In this document: positions 32,309 through 40,839 of the stretch, piece after piece | Numbering within the stretch: position 1 is the stretch's first letter | Layout: every line of letters starts with the position of its first letter | DNA from: Poindextera sp035294785 | Lineage (GTDB): Bacteria; Pseudomonadota; Alphaproteobacteria; Caulobacterales; Caulobacteraceae | DNA length: 64,000 nucleotides | NCBI GenBank assembly: GCA_035294785.1 | Contig: DATGKF010000091.1 | Span: 4,780-68,779, forward strand | Reading direction: 5' to 3' | Translations under genes and position numbers: made by a program | The notes under the pieces: generated by a model | Told to the model about the DNA's origin: nothing | Databases searched by the model: none | What the model saw: only the letters and a program-made list of their open reading frames with translations

Positions 32309-33166
32309 TCAGGCGCGGCCGATGGCGACGTTGCCGCTGACGCTGGAGAGGATCAGCTCGACGCTCTTTTCGTCGCCCGTGGCCGGCGCGCCGGAGTCGA
32401 GGTCGGAGAAGACGCGGCCGCTCATGGTGCTCACGTCGAGCAGGGCCGCGGTGCCGCGCGCCACGCCGACGCAGACCTTGCCGGAGACGGTGCGGGCGCG
32501 GACGCGGCCGTGATCCACGCGATGGATGTCGACGTTGCCCGAGGCGGTGAAGGCGTCGAGGCTCTCGCCGGCGGCGCCGACCTCGATATTGCCGGAGGCG
32601 GCGCGCACGCGGGCGTCGCCGGCGACGCTCTCCACCTCGGCGCGGCCTGAGGCGGTGGTGATGCGGGCGTCGCCCCCCACCTTGCCGACGCTGATGCGTC
32701 CGCTGCCGGCCCGGGCGTCGACGGTTCCGGCGCAGGCGTGGATGGCGATGTCGCCGGAGCCGGTGCGCACGTGCGCCTCGGCCACCTCGCTGAGCTCGAT
32801 CCGTCCAGACCCCGTCGCGGCCTCGACCTCGCCGAGGCGGCCCTGGGTTTCGACGCGGCCGGAGCCGCTGCCGAGGCAGGCCGACGAGCCGGTCGGCACG
32901 CGCACGAGCGCGTCCACGCCGCCGCCGAGACCGAGAAAGAGGATGCTGGTCTTGTGGATGCGTACGACGATGTCGTCGCCGTGCTGGTCGATCTCCGCAT
33001 CGGCGATCCACTCGCGGGCGGTGATGTCGCCGCGGATGGCGGTCAGCTCGACGTGAGTCTTCGCCACGTCCTCGGCGACGATGCGGATGCGGCCCTTGGG
33101 GATCTCCACGCGCAGACGGACCGGGTTCGGGGTGTCGAAGTCGTGGGTGCGGCTGTCGGGGATCAT
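32309..33166 (-). CDS. DUF4097-type beta-helix protein
   Basis: A 285-residue protein built of short beta-repeats (GSGSGRVETQGRLG, GSGRIELSEVAEA, GSGDIAIHACAG, ASGRAEVESVAGDA, ASGNIEVGAAG, VSGKVCVGVARG, MSGRVFSDLDSG) that form the right-handed beta-helix of DUF4097 adhesin-like proteins. It has no signal peptide, so it is probably cytoplasmic or membrane-associated. The ATG at 33166 is chosen because it forms an ATGA overlap with the stop of the upstream regulator gene and has AAGGA nine bases before it. Function unknown. Confidence 0.85.
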   Translation of the reverse strand: MIPDSRTHDFDTPNPVRLRVEIPKGRIRIVAEDVAKTHVELTAIRGDITAREWIADAEIDQHGDDIVVRIHKTSILFLGLGGGVDALVRVPTGSSACLGSGSGRVETQGRLGEVEAATGSGRIELSEVAEAHVRTGSGDIAIHACAGTVDARAGSGRISVGKVGGDARITTASGRAEVESVAGDARVRAASGNIEVGAAGESLDAFTASGNVDIHRVDHGRVRARTVSGKVCVGVARGTAALLDVSTMSGRVFSDLDSGAPATGDEKSVELILSSVSGNVAIGRA

Positions 33167-33657
33167 CGGGCCCATCCTTGGATGCGCCGGCCGGGGCCGT
33201 GACGGCTGTGGCCGGAGGGGTGACGTGGATCTGAGGCGGCGGCGCGCGCGGCGGCGACCAGCCAGGTGTTGAGGGATTGCCCGCGACGGGCGGCGAGCGC
33301 CTCGGCGCGCGCCTTCAGCGCCTCGGGCAGGCGAAGCGTGATGCGGGCGCTGAGCTCGCTGTCGTCGGGGTCGTCGTCGGGCTCCGGCTCTGGCGCGGAG
33401 GCGCTGGCCGACTGCGGCGCACCCTCGACCACGAACACGGGCTCGCGGCCCTTGACGCGCACGTCGATGGAAACGCCGGGCAGCGCTTCGCTGATCTCGG
33501 CGGCGGCCTGCGAGAGGGCGTCCATGAGGGTGAGGCGAAGGGCGGGGTCCAGCGCCAGCAACAGCCGCTCGGCCGCCGCCTGCACGGCCTCGCCGCCGAC
33601 CTCGGCCGAACGGCTGAGGTCCTGCTTGAGCGAGTCGATAAGGTCTGTGGTGTCCAT
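33163..33657 (-). CDS. Ribbon-helix-helix (HicB/Arc-like) regulator
   Basis: A 164-residue protein with an N-terminal helical part (MDTTDLIDSLKQDLSRS), an acidic Pro/Asp linker (EPEPDDDPDDSE), and a C-terminal ribbon-helix-helix: ARITLRLPEALKARAEALAARRGQSLNTWLVAAA at about residues 107-140, split here as strand ARITLRLPE and two helices. It ends in a basic tail. The pair with the DUF4097 gene is joined by an ATGA overlap. An inverted repeat just upstream of its start suggests autoregulation. It is not an obvious toxin-antitoxin pair, since the partner does not resemble a toxin. Confidence 0.82.
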   Translation of the reverse strand: MDTTDLIDSLKQDLSRSAEVGGEAVQAAAERLLLALDPALRLTLMDALSQAAAEISEALPGVSIDVRVKGREPVFVVEGAPQSASASAPEPEPDDDPDDSELSARITLRLPEALKARAEALAARRGQSLNTWLVAAARAAASDPRHPSGHSRHGPGRRIQGWAR

Positions 33658-33668
33658 GCGCACCACAG

Positions 33669-33687
33669 TGACACTACTTTGATGTCA
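33669..33687 (-). promoter_or_regulatory. Inverted repeat upstream of RHH regulator
   Basis: TGACA (33669-33673) and TGTCA (33683-33687) form an inverted repeat with a 9-base spacer in a short AT-rich stretch, 12 bases upstream of the regulator's ATG. It is a plausible operator for the ribbon-helix-helix protein. The gap to the end of plsC is only about 25 bases, so the promoter must overlap it. Confidence 0.5.
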
Positions 33688-33713
33688 TTGCAACACCAAT
33701 TGTGGCGCCGCAG

Positions 33714-34430
33714 CTAAATCCCTTCCGCGATAAGGGCGTTCGAGGCGGCTTCGAGGCGGGTTTCCAGCGCCTGCATGAAGGCGGGGCGCTTCATGCCGGC
33801 CGGCAGGGGCTCGAGGAATTCGAACACGATCGTTCCGGGCGTGAGCGCCATGCCGCCCTTCTGCCAGTGCATGCCGGAGTTGAGCGCCACGGGCGTGCAG
33901 GGGAGGTCGAGGTCGCGGTAGAGCGCCGCGACCCCCGGCTGGTAGTCGCCCGCCATGCCCGGCTTGCCGCGGGTGCCTTCGGGGAAGATGACGATCTGGC
34001 GCGGGGCGGCGGCCAGTCGCTCGCGGCTGTCGGTCAACATCCGCCGCAGCGCCTGCGACCCGCCCTCGCGATCGATGACGACCATCCGGCACTTCCACGC
34101 CCACCAGCTGAAGACGGGGATGCGCATCAGCTCCTTGCGCAGCACGTAGCAGCCGGCCGGCAACACGGCGATGGTGCCGAAGATGTCGAACATGCACTGG
34201 TGCTTGGGCGCGACCAGGGCGGGGCCCGTCGGCAGGTGCTCGCGCCCGCGCACCTCGACCCGCACGCCGCCGATGACGCGGAGCTGCCACGTCACCACCT
34301 TGGCCCACATGTTCAACGTCGCCTGGGCGACGCGGTACGGCGCGAGCAGCAGCGGCATGCAGACGATCGCCGCCGTCAGCGTCCAGAGATAGAAGGCGAC
34401 GTTGAAGGCGATCGAGCGGACCGTCGTCAC
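33714..34430 (-). CDS. plsC: 1-acyl-sn-glycerol-3-phosphate acyltransferase
   Basis: A 238-residue inner-membrane enzyme that adds the second acyl chain to make phosphatidic acid. An N-terminal hydrophobic segment (IAFNVAFYLWTLTAAIVCMPLL split over residues 7-28) precedes the acyltransferase motifs: PKHQCMFD (HX4D), VIDREGGSQAL and IFPEGTRGKPG. GTG at 34430 is chosen, preceded by GGAG and overlapping the upstream stop (GTGA). Last gene of the ftsE-ftsX-ydcF-plsC operon. Confidence 0.92.
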   Translation of the reverse strand: MTTVRSIAFNVAFYLWTLTAAIVCMPLLLAPYRVAQATLNMWAKVVTWQLRVIGGVRVEVRGREHLPTGPALVAPKHQCMFDIFGTIAVLPAGCYVLRKELMRIPVFSWWAWKCRMVVIDREGGSQALRRMLTDSRERLAAAPRQIVIFPEGTRGKPGMAGDYQPGVAALYRDLDLPCTPVALNSGMHWQKGGMALTPGTIVFEFLEPLPAGMKRPAFMQALETRLEAASNALIAEGI

Positions 34431-35041
34431 GCGCCGCTCCTTTGCGCCGGCGCGGCGGGGGCGCGGGGCCCAAGGCTGAGGAAGCCCTCGCGCGCCAGGA
34501 TGACCAGGTATTTGCAGTATTCGACCGTCATGCGCCGCGCCCCCTCGCCGCTGCGCCACCAGCCGTCCAGGCCGGGCGTCTTGACGGGATAGGGCGTCAG
34601 CACCGCCTCCGGCAAGGCCTCGTGCAGCTCCAGCATGGCGCGCGGGATGTGCCAGTCGGACGTCACCACGATCAGCGACTTGAAGCCCTTGGCGTGGGCC
34701 CAGTCGGCGGTTTCGCGGGCGTTGCCGACCGTGCTCTTGGCCGAAAAACCAAGGTCGACGCAGCAGTCGAACTCGTGGCCGGCGGCCCTGCCGACGCCGC
34801 GGATGTCGGCGGCGGTGGCCGCGCGGTTCACGCCGGAGACCAGGAGCCGCTGGGCGTGGCCGTCGGCCAGCAGCTTCATCGCCACGCTGATGCGCTCGTC
34901 GTTGGCGCCGGTCAGTGCGACGACGCCGTCGGCGGTCGGCGGATCGGTCGGCGGATCGAGCGCCGCCACGCGGGTCGCGAACGCCCACAGCCCGACGAGC
35001 CAGAGGGCGATCACGAGGGCGATGGCCGCGGCGCTCCTCAT
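34427..35041 (-). CDS. YdcF/DUF218 family membrane-anchored protein
   Basis: A 204-residue protein with an N-terminal transmembrane helix and a DUF218 (YdcF/ElyC/SanA) domain: DGVVALTGANDERISVAMKLLADGHAQRLLVSG split around residues 38-70, STVGNARETADWA and SLIVVTSDWHIPRAMLEL. Family members act in envelope or undecaprenyl-phosphate metabolism, mostly undefined. It overlaps ftsX at an ATGA, which ties it to cell-envelope and division functions. Confidence 0.88.
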   Translation of the reverse strand: MRSAAAIALVIALWLVGLWAFATRVAALDPPTDPPTADGVVALTGANDERISVAMKLLADGHAQRLLVSGVNRAATAADIRGVGRAAGHEFDCCVDLGFSAKSTVGNARETADWAHAKGFKSLIVVTSDWHIPRAMLELHEALPEAVLTPYPVKTPGLDGWWRSGEGARRMTVEYCKYLVILAREGFLSLGPRAPAAPAQRSGA

Positions 35042-35907
35042 GTCATCCGCCTGAGGAGGGAGAGGGCGGTCGCCCGCGCCGCGACAGCGGCGATGAGGCC
35101 CGCCGCCAGCGGACAGAGGACCAGCGGCAGGAGGTCGCTCCAGGCCACGGGCAGCGCCGGCGTCACCCCGTCGCCGCCGCCGATCAGGCGAACGATGGCC
35201 ATGCCCAGCGCGGCGCTGACCGCGCCGATCGCGCCGGCGCTCGCCGCCAGCCGTGCGAACCTGGCCTGGAACAGGGCGGCGATGTAGCGGTCCTCGGCGC
35301 CGCAGAGGTGCAGGACCCCGACCAGCTCCTCACGCGCCTTCAGGCCCGCCCGCGTGGCGAAGACGATGACGGCGCCGGCCGCCGCGGCGATCAGCGCGGC
35401 GACGCCGATGGCCGCCGCCTGGGCCATCAGGCCGGCCCTGAGGATGTCCTTCAGCCACAGGGTGTGGTCGTCGACCGTCGCGTCCACGTTGGCGGCCTTG
35501 AGCGCCCGGTCGAGCTCGGCGGCCGTCGCCGGATGGTGCGGATCCAGGTCGACGGCCACCAGACGCGGAATAGTGAGGTCGTCGGGCAGGCCGTTCTTGC
35601 CCAGCCAAGGCTCGAGCAGCGCCTCGGCCTTGCCGCGATCCAGCGCGTCGACCTCGCCGACGCCGCGCACGGCGGCCAGCGCCTCGGCCGCGCGGGCGGC
35701 GGCCGCATCTGCGCTCTCCTCAGCGCCCGGGCGCACGATGACGGTGGCGGAATTGCGCAGCTCCGCGCTCCAGCCGCCGGCCGCGCGGCTCGCCGCCAGC
35801 GCCGCGACCACAGCCAGGCAGGCGAGAAAGCAGAGCGCCGAGACGACGAACACCAGCGCCCCGTCGCGCGCGTCTTCGGCCGGCAGGAGCGGGGACGCGT
35901 CGCTCAT
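35038..35907 (-). CDS. ftsX: Cell division protein FtsX
   Basis: A 289-residue membrane component of the FtsEX complex, which activates peptidoglycan hydrolases at the division site. It has four membrane helices (about residues 18-40, 165-190, 215-240 and 258-280) and a periplasmic loop between the first two (ATVIVRPGAEE..., ALLEPWLGKNG). The motif RAGLKAREELVGVLHLCGAED lies in the cytoplasmic loop that contacts FtsE. Coupled to ftsE through ATGA at 35904-35907. Confidence 0.9.
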   Translation of the reverse strand: MSDASPLLPAEDARDGALVFVVSALCFLACLAVVAALAASRAAGGWSAELRNSATVIVRPGAEESADAAAARAAEALAAVRGVGEVDALDRGKAEALLEPWLGKNGLPDDLTIPRLVAVDLDPHHPATAAELDRALKAANVDATVDDHTLWLKDILRAGLMAQAAAIGVAALIAAAAGAVIVFATRAGLKAREELVGVLHLCGAEDRYIAALFQARFARLAASAGAIGAVSAALGMAIVRLIGGGDGVTPALPVAWSDLLPLVLCPLAAGLIAAVAARATALSLLRRMT

Positions 35908-36638
35908 GCCGCCTGCCGCGTCAGCGCGCCGCCCGCAAGGTTGAACACCGGCTTGCCGGAACGCGCGACAAGATCGCGGTCGTGGGTGGCGATCAGCACC
36001 GTCGCGCCCAGGCGGTTCAGCTCGACGAACAGGCGAAGAATGCGCACCGCCATCTCGTGGTCGACGTCGCCGGTCGGCTCGTCGGCGATCAGCAGTTCGG
36101 GTTGCCCGACGACCGCGCGGGCGATGGCCAGGCGCTGCTGTTCGCCGCCGGAGAGGGCCAGCGGGTAGGCGTCGACCTTCTCGGCGAGCCCGACCCAGCC
36201 CAGCAGCTCCATGACGTCGGCGCGGTAGCTCGCGACCTTGCGGCCGGCGAGGCGCAGCGGCAGGGCGACGTTCTCGAACGCGTTCAGGTGATCGAGCAGC
36301 CGGCGGTCGTGGAAGACCATGCCGATCCGGCGCCTGAGCGGCGGGATCTCCTCACGCGAAAGGCGGGCGGTGTCGCGACCGAACAGCTGGATCGCCCCCG
36401 CGCTCGGCGCGAGCGACATGTGGATCAGCTTGAGCAGCGTGGTCTTGCCGGCGCCCGACGCGCCGGTGAGAAAATGGAAGGATCCGGGCTCGAGTTCGAA
36501 GCTCAGGTCGCTCAGCACCGGCGGCCCCTCGCCGTACGCCAGAGAGACGTCGTCGAAGCGCACCGACGGGCGCGCAACCTCAAGCGCCGGCTCGGGCAAG
36601 TCGCTCGCGCGCGGGGGTGCGTCTGCGGTTCTGGACAT
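35904..36638 (-). CDS. ftsE: Cell division ATP-binding protein FtsE
   Basis: A 244-residue ABC ATPase that partners FtsX. Walker A GASGAGKTTLLK, Q-loop RRIGMVFHDRRLLDHL (with H instead of Q, as in many FtsE), signature LSGGEQQRLAIARA, Walker B LLIADEPTGDVD and switch ATHDRD. The start at 36638 leaves 58 bases to the divergent zinc-ribbon gene; a longer start at 36725 would overlap that gene. The ~25-residue Pro/Ala N-terminal extension before VRFDDVSLAY is unusual. Confidence 0.92.
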   Translation of the reverse strand: MSRTADAPPRASDLPEPALEVARPSVRFDDVSLAYGEGPPVLSDLSFELEPGSFHFLTGASGAGKTTLLKLIHMSLAPSAGAIQLFGRDTARLSREEIPPLRRRIGMVFHDRRLLDHLNAFENVALPLRLAGRKVASYRADVMELLGWVGLAEKVDAYPLALSGGEQQRLAIARAVVGQPELLIADEPTGDVDHEMAVRILRLFVELNRLGATVLIATHDRDLVARSGKPVFNLAGGALTRQAA

Positions 36639-36696
36639 GCGGACCGAAATCGGCGACCTCCGGACGGAGGACGCGTATGCATCCGATTCGGCGGCC

Positions 36697-37578
36697 ATGA
36701 TACTGACCTGTCCCGAGTGCGCCACCCGCTATTTCGTCGATGACGAGCGGGTCGGCCAGGCCGGCCGCACGGTCAAATGCGGCTCCTGCGGCGCGCGCTG
36801 GACCGCCCAGGCCGAGGTCCCGCTCGAGCTCACGACGACGCCCGAGATCGGCGCCACGGCGGCGCCCGAGGCCCGCGACGAGCCGGCCGCCGGCGCCTTG
36901 AGCGACCTGCCCGCCGATGAGCTGCCCAAGGTCTTCCGCGGCCGCGCCCAGACCAAGGAGAAGGTGCGAGAGGCGGCGACCAGCGGCGTCGTCTGGGCCG
37001 GCCTCTTCGCCGGCTTCGCGCTCCTGATCTCTGGGGCAGTGTTGCTGCGGCAGGACATCGCCTCGATCATCCCGCGCGCCGCCGGCGCCTACGCCATGGC
37101 CGGCCTGCCGGTGAACCTGGTCGGCCTCTCGATCGAGGACCAGCACGCCCAGCCGGCGCTGCAGGACGGCCACGCGGTGCTGGCCGTCTCCGGCTCGCTG
37201 CGCAACGTGCGCGACAAGGCCGTCGTCGCCCCGCCGCTGCGCATCAGCGTCCTGAACCCGCAGGGGCGCGTGCTGGCGATCAAGATCGCCGACCCCGGCG
37301 GCGCATCGATCCCGCCCGGCGAGGCGCGGCATTTCCTGGTCAACGTCGTCGATCCGCCGGCTGGCGCCAGCGACGTCGAGATCACCTTCGTCATGGAGCA
37401 ACAGCGCCACGGCCCCGCCGCCGGTGCGCCGCTCGCCCACGCCACGCCGGCGCTCCGCCCGGCCGTCCCGCCCCCCGCGACGCTGCCCGCCGGCCCGGTC
37501 CAGAACGCCCAGCCGTTGCCCTCCAGCTCCCCTTATGCCCTACCGCCCCCGGTCCAGTCGCCGGACACGGTGGGCTGA
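36697..37578 (+). CDS. Zinc-ribbon (MJ0042) / DUF3426 membrane protein
   Basis: A 293-residue protein. The N-terminal zinc ribbon has CPECATRYFV and CGSCGARW (four cysteines, residues about 5-30). An acidic/Pro linker, one transmembrane helix (about 105-127: GVVWAGLFAGFALLISG) and a periplasmic DUF3426 domain (VGLSIEDQHAQP; SGSLRNVRDKAVVAPPLRI) follow. The tail is Pro-rich. Divergent from ftsE, an arrangement often kept in Caulobacterales. Its role is unknown; it may sense or scaffold at the envelope. Confidence 0.88.
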   Translation: MILTCPECATRYFVDDERVGQAGRTVKCGSCGARWTAQAEVPLELTTTPEIGATAAPEARDEPAAGALSDLPADELPKVFRGRAQTKEKVREAATSGVVWAGLFAGFALLISGAVLLRQDIASIIPRAAGAYAMAGLPVNLVGLSIEDQHAQPALQDGHAVLAVSGSLRNVRDKAVVAPPLRISVLNPQGRVLAIKIADPGGASIPPGEARHFLVNVVDPPAGASDVEITFVMEQQRHGPAAGAPLAHATPALRPAVPPPATLPAGPVQNAQPLPSSSPYALPPPVQSPDTVG

Positions 37579-37617
37579 CGGGATAGAAACAGAACGGGAA
37601 CGTGCTATAGCGCGGGC

Positions 37618-40071
37618 ATGGATGGAGCGCTGGCGCCGACCGAGCTTCCGAGCCGTTTCGCGGACTGGTTCGCGAGCCGCGGATGGCGGGCGCGGCCGCA
37701 CCAACTGGCGATGCTGGAAAAGGCGCGCGAGGGCCGCGACGCGCTGCTGATCGCGCCGACCGGCGGCGGCAAGACGCTGGCCGGCTTCCTGCCCACGCTG
37801 ATCGAGCTTGCCGAACGGCCGAAGCCGAACGCGCCGCCCGGCGTCCACACGCTCTACATCTCGCCCCTGAAAGCGCTGGCCGTCGACATCGAGCGCAACC
37901 TGATGGCGCCGATCGCCGAGATGGGCCTGCCCATCAAGGCGGAGTCGCGGACGGGCGACACCGGCATCGCCCGCCGCCAACGCCAGCGGGTGAAGCCGCC
38001 CGACATCCTCCTGACCACGCCCGAGCAGCTCGCCCTCTTCTGCGCCTGGGAGGGATCGCGGCTCTACTTCGCCGACCTCGCCTGCGTGATCGTCGACGAG
38101 GTGCATTCGATCTGGCCGCAGAAGCGCGGCGACCTTCTGGCGCTCGACCTCGCCCGCCTGCAGCAATTCGCGCCGAATCTCCGCCGGGTCGGCCTCTCCG
38201 CCACCGTGGACGACCCGGCCGTCATCCAGCGCTGGCTGGCGCCGCGGCCCGGCGCCGACGTCGAAGTGGTGATCGGGGCGCCTGGCGCGCCGCCGATCGT
38301 CGACATGCTGCTGTCCGAAGGGCAGGTGCCGTGGTCCGGCCACACGGCCCATCACGCCATGGCCGAGGTCTACGACGCCATCCGCGGCGCACGCATCGCG
38401 CTCGTCTTCGTCAACACCCGCTTCCAGGCGGAGTTTGCCTTCCAGGAGCTCTGGCGGCTGAACGACGACAACCTGCCGATCGCGCTGCACCACGGGTCGC
38501 TGGCGGCCGAACAGCGGCGCAAGGTCGAGGCGGCCATGGCGCGCGGCGCGCTCCGCGCCGTCGTGTGCACCTCGACGCTCGACCTCGGCATCGACTGGGG
38601 CGACGTCGACCTCGTCATCCAGCTCGCTTCGCCGAAGGGCGCCTCGCGCATGGTGCAGCGCATCGGCCGCGCCAACCACCGGCTGGACGAGCCGTCGCGG
38701 GCGCTCTTCGTGCCCGCCAACCGCTTCGAGATGCTGGAGTGCCAGGCCGCCCGCGAGGCGATCGCCGAGAACGCCCTCGACGCCGAGCCGGAGCGCGAAG
38801 GCGCCCTCGACGTCCTGGCTCAGCACATCATGGGGCTCGCCTGCGCCGAACCGTTCGACCTCGTCGTCCTCTACGATGAGCTCACGACCGCCGGCCCCTA
38901 CCGCGACCTCTCGTGGGAGGACTATGAGCAGGTGGTCGATTTCGTTTCCACCGGCGGCTATGCGCTGAAGACCTACGACCGCTTCCGCCGCATCGTGCAC
39001 GGGCTGGACGGCCTATGGCGCGTGCGCAACGAGGAGACGGCGCTCCGCCATCGGATGAACGTCGGCGCGATCGTGTCGCCGGCCATGCTGGCGGTGCGCA
39101 TCGCCGGCCGCCGCGGCGTTCCCGGCCGCAAGATCGGCGAGGTCGAGGAGGGCTACCTCGAGGTGCTCGAGCCCGGCGACACCTTCGTGTTCGCCGGTCA
39201 GGTCTGGCGGCTGATGGGCGTCACCGGGACGGACGTCCTTGTCACCCGTGCGGCGGGCGAGAACCCGAAGATGCCGTCGTGGGGCGGCTCGAAGTTCGCC
39301 CTTTCGACCTTCCTCGCCAAGCGCGTGCGCCAGCTGATGAGCGACGGCGACCATTGGCGCGTGCTTCCCGACGACGTCCGCGAATGGCTGGAGATCCAGA
39401 AGGAGCACTCGGCCATCCCGGCCGAGGACGAGATGTTGCTCGAGACGTTCCCCTATCGGCAGCGCCAGTTCATGGTCTGCTACCCCTTCGAGGGCCGGCT
39501 CACGCACACGACGCTGGCCATGCTGCTGACGCGGCGGCTCGAGCGCGCCGGCGTCGGCCCGCTGGGCTTCGTCTGCAACGACTACGCACTCACGATCTGG
39601 TCGCTGAAAGCCATGGACCGCCTCGATTTTTCCGACCTCTTCGCCGAGGACATGCTGGGCGACGACCTCGAATCGTGGCTGCTCGAGAGTGCGATGATGA
39701 AGGGCGCCTTCAAGAACTGCGCGCTGATCAGTGGACTGATCGAGAGACGATTCCGCCGCGACCAGAAGACCGGCCGGCAGATCAGCTTCTCGACCGACCT
39801 CGTGTACGACGTGCTGCGGCGCCACCAGCCCGATCACCTGCTGCTGCGCGCCGCCCGCGCCGACGCGGCCAGGGGCCTGGTCGACATCGGCCGCCTGGGG
39901 CAGATGCTGGCCCGGGTCAAGGGCCGTATCCGCCATGCCGCGCTCGATCACCTCTCGCCCTTCTCCGTGCCGATGATCCTGGAGATCGGCCGCCAGTATT
40001 CGCCCGGCTCGGCGCGCGAGATGATCCTCGCCGACGCCGCCGAGGACCTGATCGCGCAGGCGCTCGCATGA
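37618..40071 (+). CDS. Ligase-associated Lhr-type DEXH-box DNA helicase
   Basis: An 817-residue superfamily 2 helicase of the Lhr-core type. Motifs: APTGGGKTLAGFLP (Walker A, about residues 44-57), YISPLKALAVD, LLTTPEQLAL, VDEVHSIW (DEVH), GLSATV, LVFVNTRFQAE, LHHGSLAAEQR and RMVQRIGRANHR. These proteins work with the nuclease PdeM in DNA repair clusters that usually include an ATP-dependent ligase and an exonuclease. Here only PdeM is adjacent, joined by an ATGA overlap. Confidence 0.93.
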   Translation: MDGALAPTELPSRFADWFASRGWRARPHQLAMLEKAREGRDALLIAPTGGGKTLAGFLPTLIELAERPKPNAPPGVHTLYISPLKALAVDIERNLMAPIAEMGLPIKAESRTGDTGIARRQRQRVKPPDILLTTPEQLALFCAWEGSRLYFADLACVIVDEVHSIWPQKRGDLLALDLARLQQFAPNLRRVGLSATVDDPAVIQRWLAPRPGADVEVVIGAPGAPPIVDMLLSEGQVPWSGHTAHHAMAEVYDAIRGARIALVFVNTRFQAEFAFQELWRLNDDNLPIALHHGSLAAEQRRKVEAAMARGALRAVVCTSTLDLGIDWGDVDLVIQLASPKGASRMVQRIGRANHRLDEPSRALFVPANRFEMLECQAAREAIAENALDAEPEREGALDVLAQHIMGLACAEPFDLVVLYDELTTAGPYRDLSWEDYEQVVDFVSTGGYALKTYDRFRRIVHGLDGLWRVRNEETALRHRMNVGAIVSPAMLAVRIAGRRGVPGRKIGEVEEGYLEVLEPGDTFVFAGQVWRLMGVTGTDVLVTRAAGENPKMPSWGGSKFALSTFLAKRVRQLMSDGDHWRVLPDDVREWLEIQKEHSAIPAEDEMLLETFPYRQRQFMVCYPFEGRLTHTTLAMLLTRRLERAGVGPLGFVCNDYALTIWSLKAMDRLDFSDLFAEDMLGDDLESWLLESAMMKGAFKNCALISGLIERRFRRDQKTGRQISFSTDLVYDVLRRHQPDHLLLRAARADAARGLVDIGRLGQMLARVKGRIRHAALDHLSPFSVPMILEIGRQYSPGSAREMILADAAEDLIAQALA

Positions 40072-40781
40072 GCGCGGCCGCCGCCATCGCGCGGGCGGCC
40101 TGCGGCGGCCTCGCCGTCCGCATCGGCGCAGCTGACGCCCTGCTCAGGTCAGCCGGGACGCTCTGGCTCGCCGCCGCCCGCACGCTGGTCGCCGCCGATC
40201 TGCACCTGGAGAAAGGCTCCGCCTACGCGTCCAAGGGCCAGATGCTGCCGCCCTACGACACCGCCGACACGCTCTCGCGCCTCGCCGGCGAGATCGACGC
40301 CCTCGATCCGGCCCTCATCGTGCTGCTCGGCGACAGCTTCCACGACGGCGCCGGCGAGGGGCGCATGGCTGAAAGCGACTCGACCCGCATCGCGGCGCTC
40401 GCGCGTGGCCGCCGCCTCGTCTGGGTGGTGGGCAACCACGACGCGGACGGGCCGGAGCGCCTGCCCGGCGACGTGGTGGAGGAGATCGCGCTCGAAGGCC
40501 TCGTCTTCCGCCACGAGCCGCTTTCTGGCGTGCAAGCCGGCGAGGCCGCCGGACACCTGCATCCCTGCGCGAAGGTCTCCGGACGGGGCCGCTCGGTCCG
40601 CCGCCGCTGCTTCGTGACCGATGGCGCGCGGATCGTGCTCCCGGCCTTCGGCGCCTACGCCGGCGGACTGAATGTGCGCGATCGCGCCTTTGCCGGCCTC
40701 TTCGCCCGCACGCCGCTTGCGGTCGTGCTCGGGCCCGAACGGGCGCATCCGATCGCCTGGGAGCTGCTGGTCCGCGGCTGA
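40068..40781 (+). CDS. pdeM: Ligase-associated DNA damage response endonuclease PdeM
   Basis: A 237-residue metallophosphoesterase-fold nuclease. Motifs: LVAADLHLEKG (in place of DxH), LLGDSFHD, VWVVGNHDADGP, then GHLHPCAKV near the end and LPAFGAYAGGLNV. It forms a two-gene unit with the Lhr-type helicase through a 4-base overlap. Known homologues cut single-stranded or flap DNA in repair; the exact substrate here is inferred from the family. Confidence 0.92.
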   Translation: MSAAAAIARAACGGLAVRIGAADALLRSAGTLWLAAARTLVAADLHLEKGSAYASKGQMLPPYDTADTLSRLAGEIDALDPALIVLLGDSFHDGAGEGRMAESDSTRIAALARGRRLVWVVGNHDADGPERLPGDVVEEIALEGLVFRHEPLSGVQAGEAAGHLHPCAKVSGRGRSVRRRCFVTDGARIVLPAFGAYAGGLNVRDRAFAGLFARTPLAVVLGPERAHPIAWELLVRG

Positions 40782-40839
40782 AGCGCCGGCTTGACGCACC
40801 GACCAGCGCCGGTGTCAGTCGCAAGTGAAGGGGGCGTTC

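Noticed and set aside
33163..33657. Toxin-antitoxin system (HicB-like antitoxin)
   Set aside because: The partner gene is a DUF4097 beta-helix protein with no toxin motif, and no HicA-like gene is nearby.
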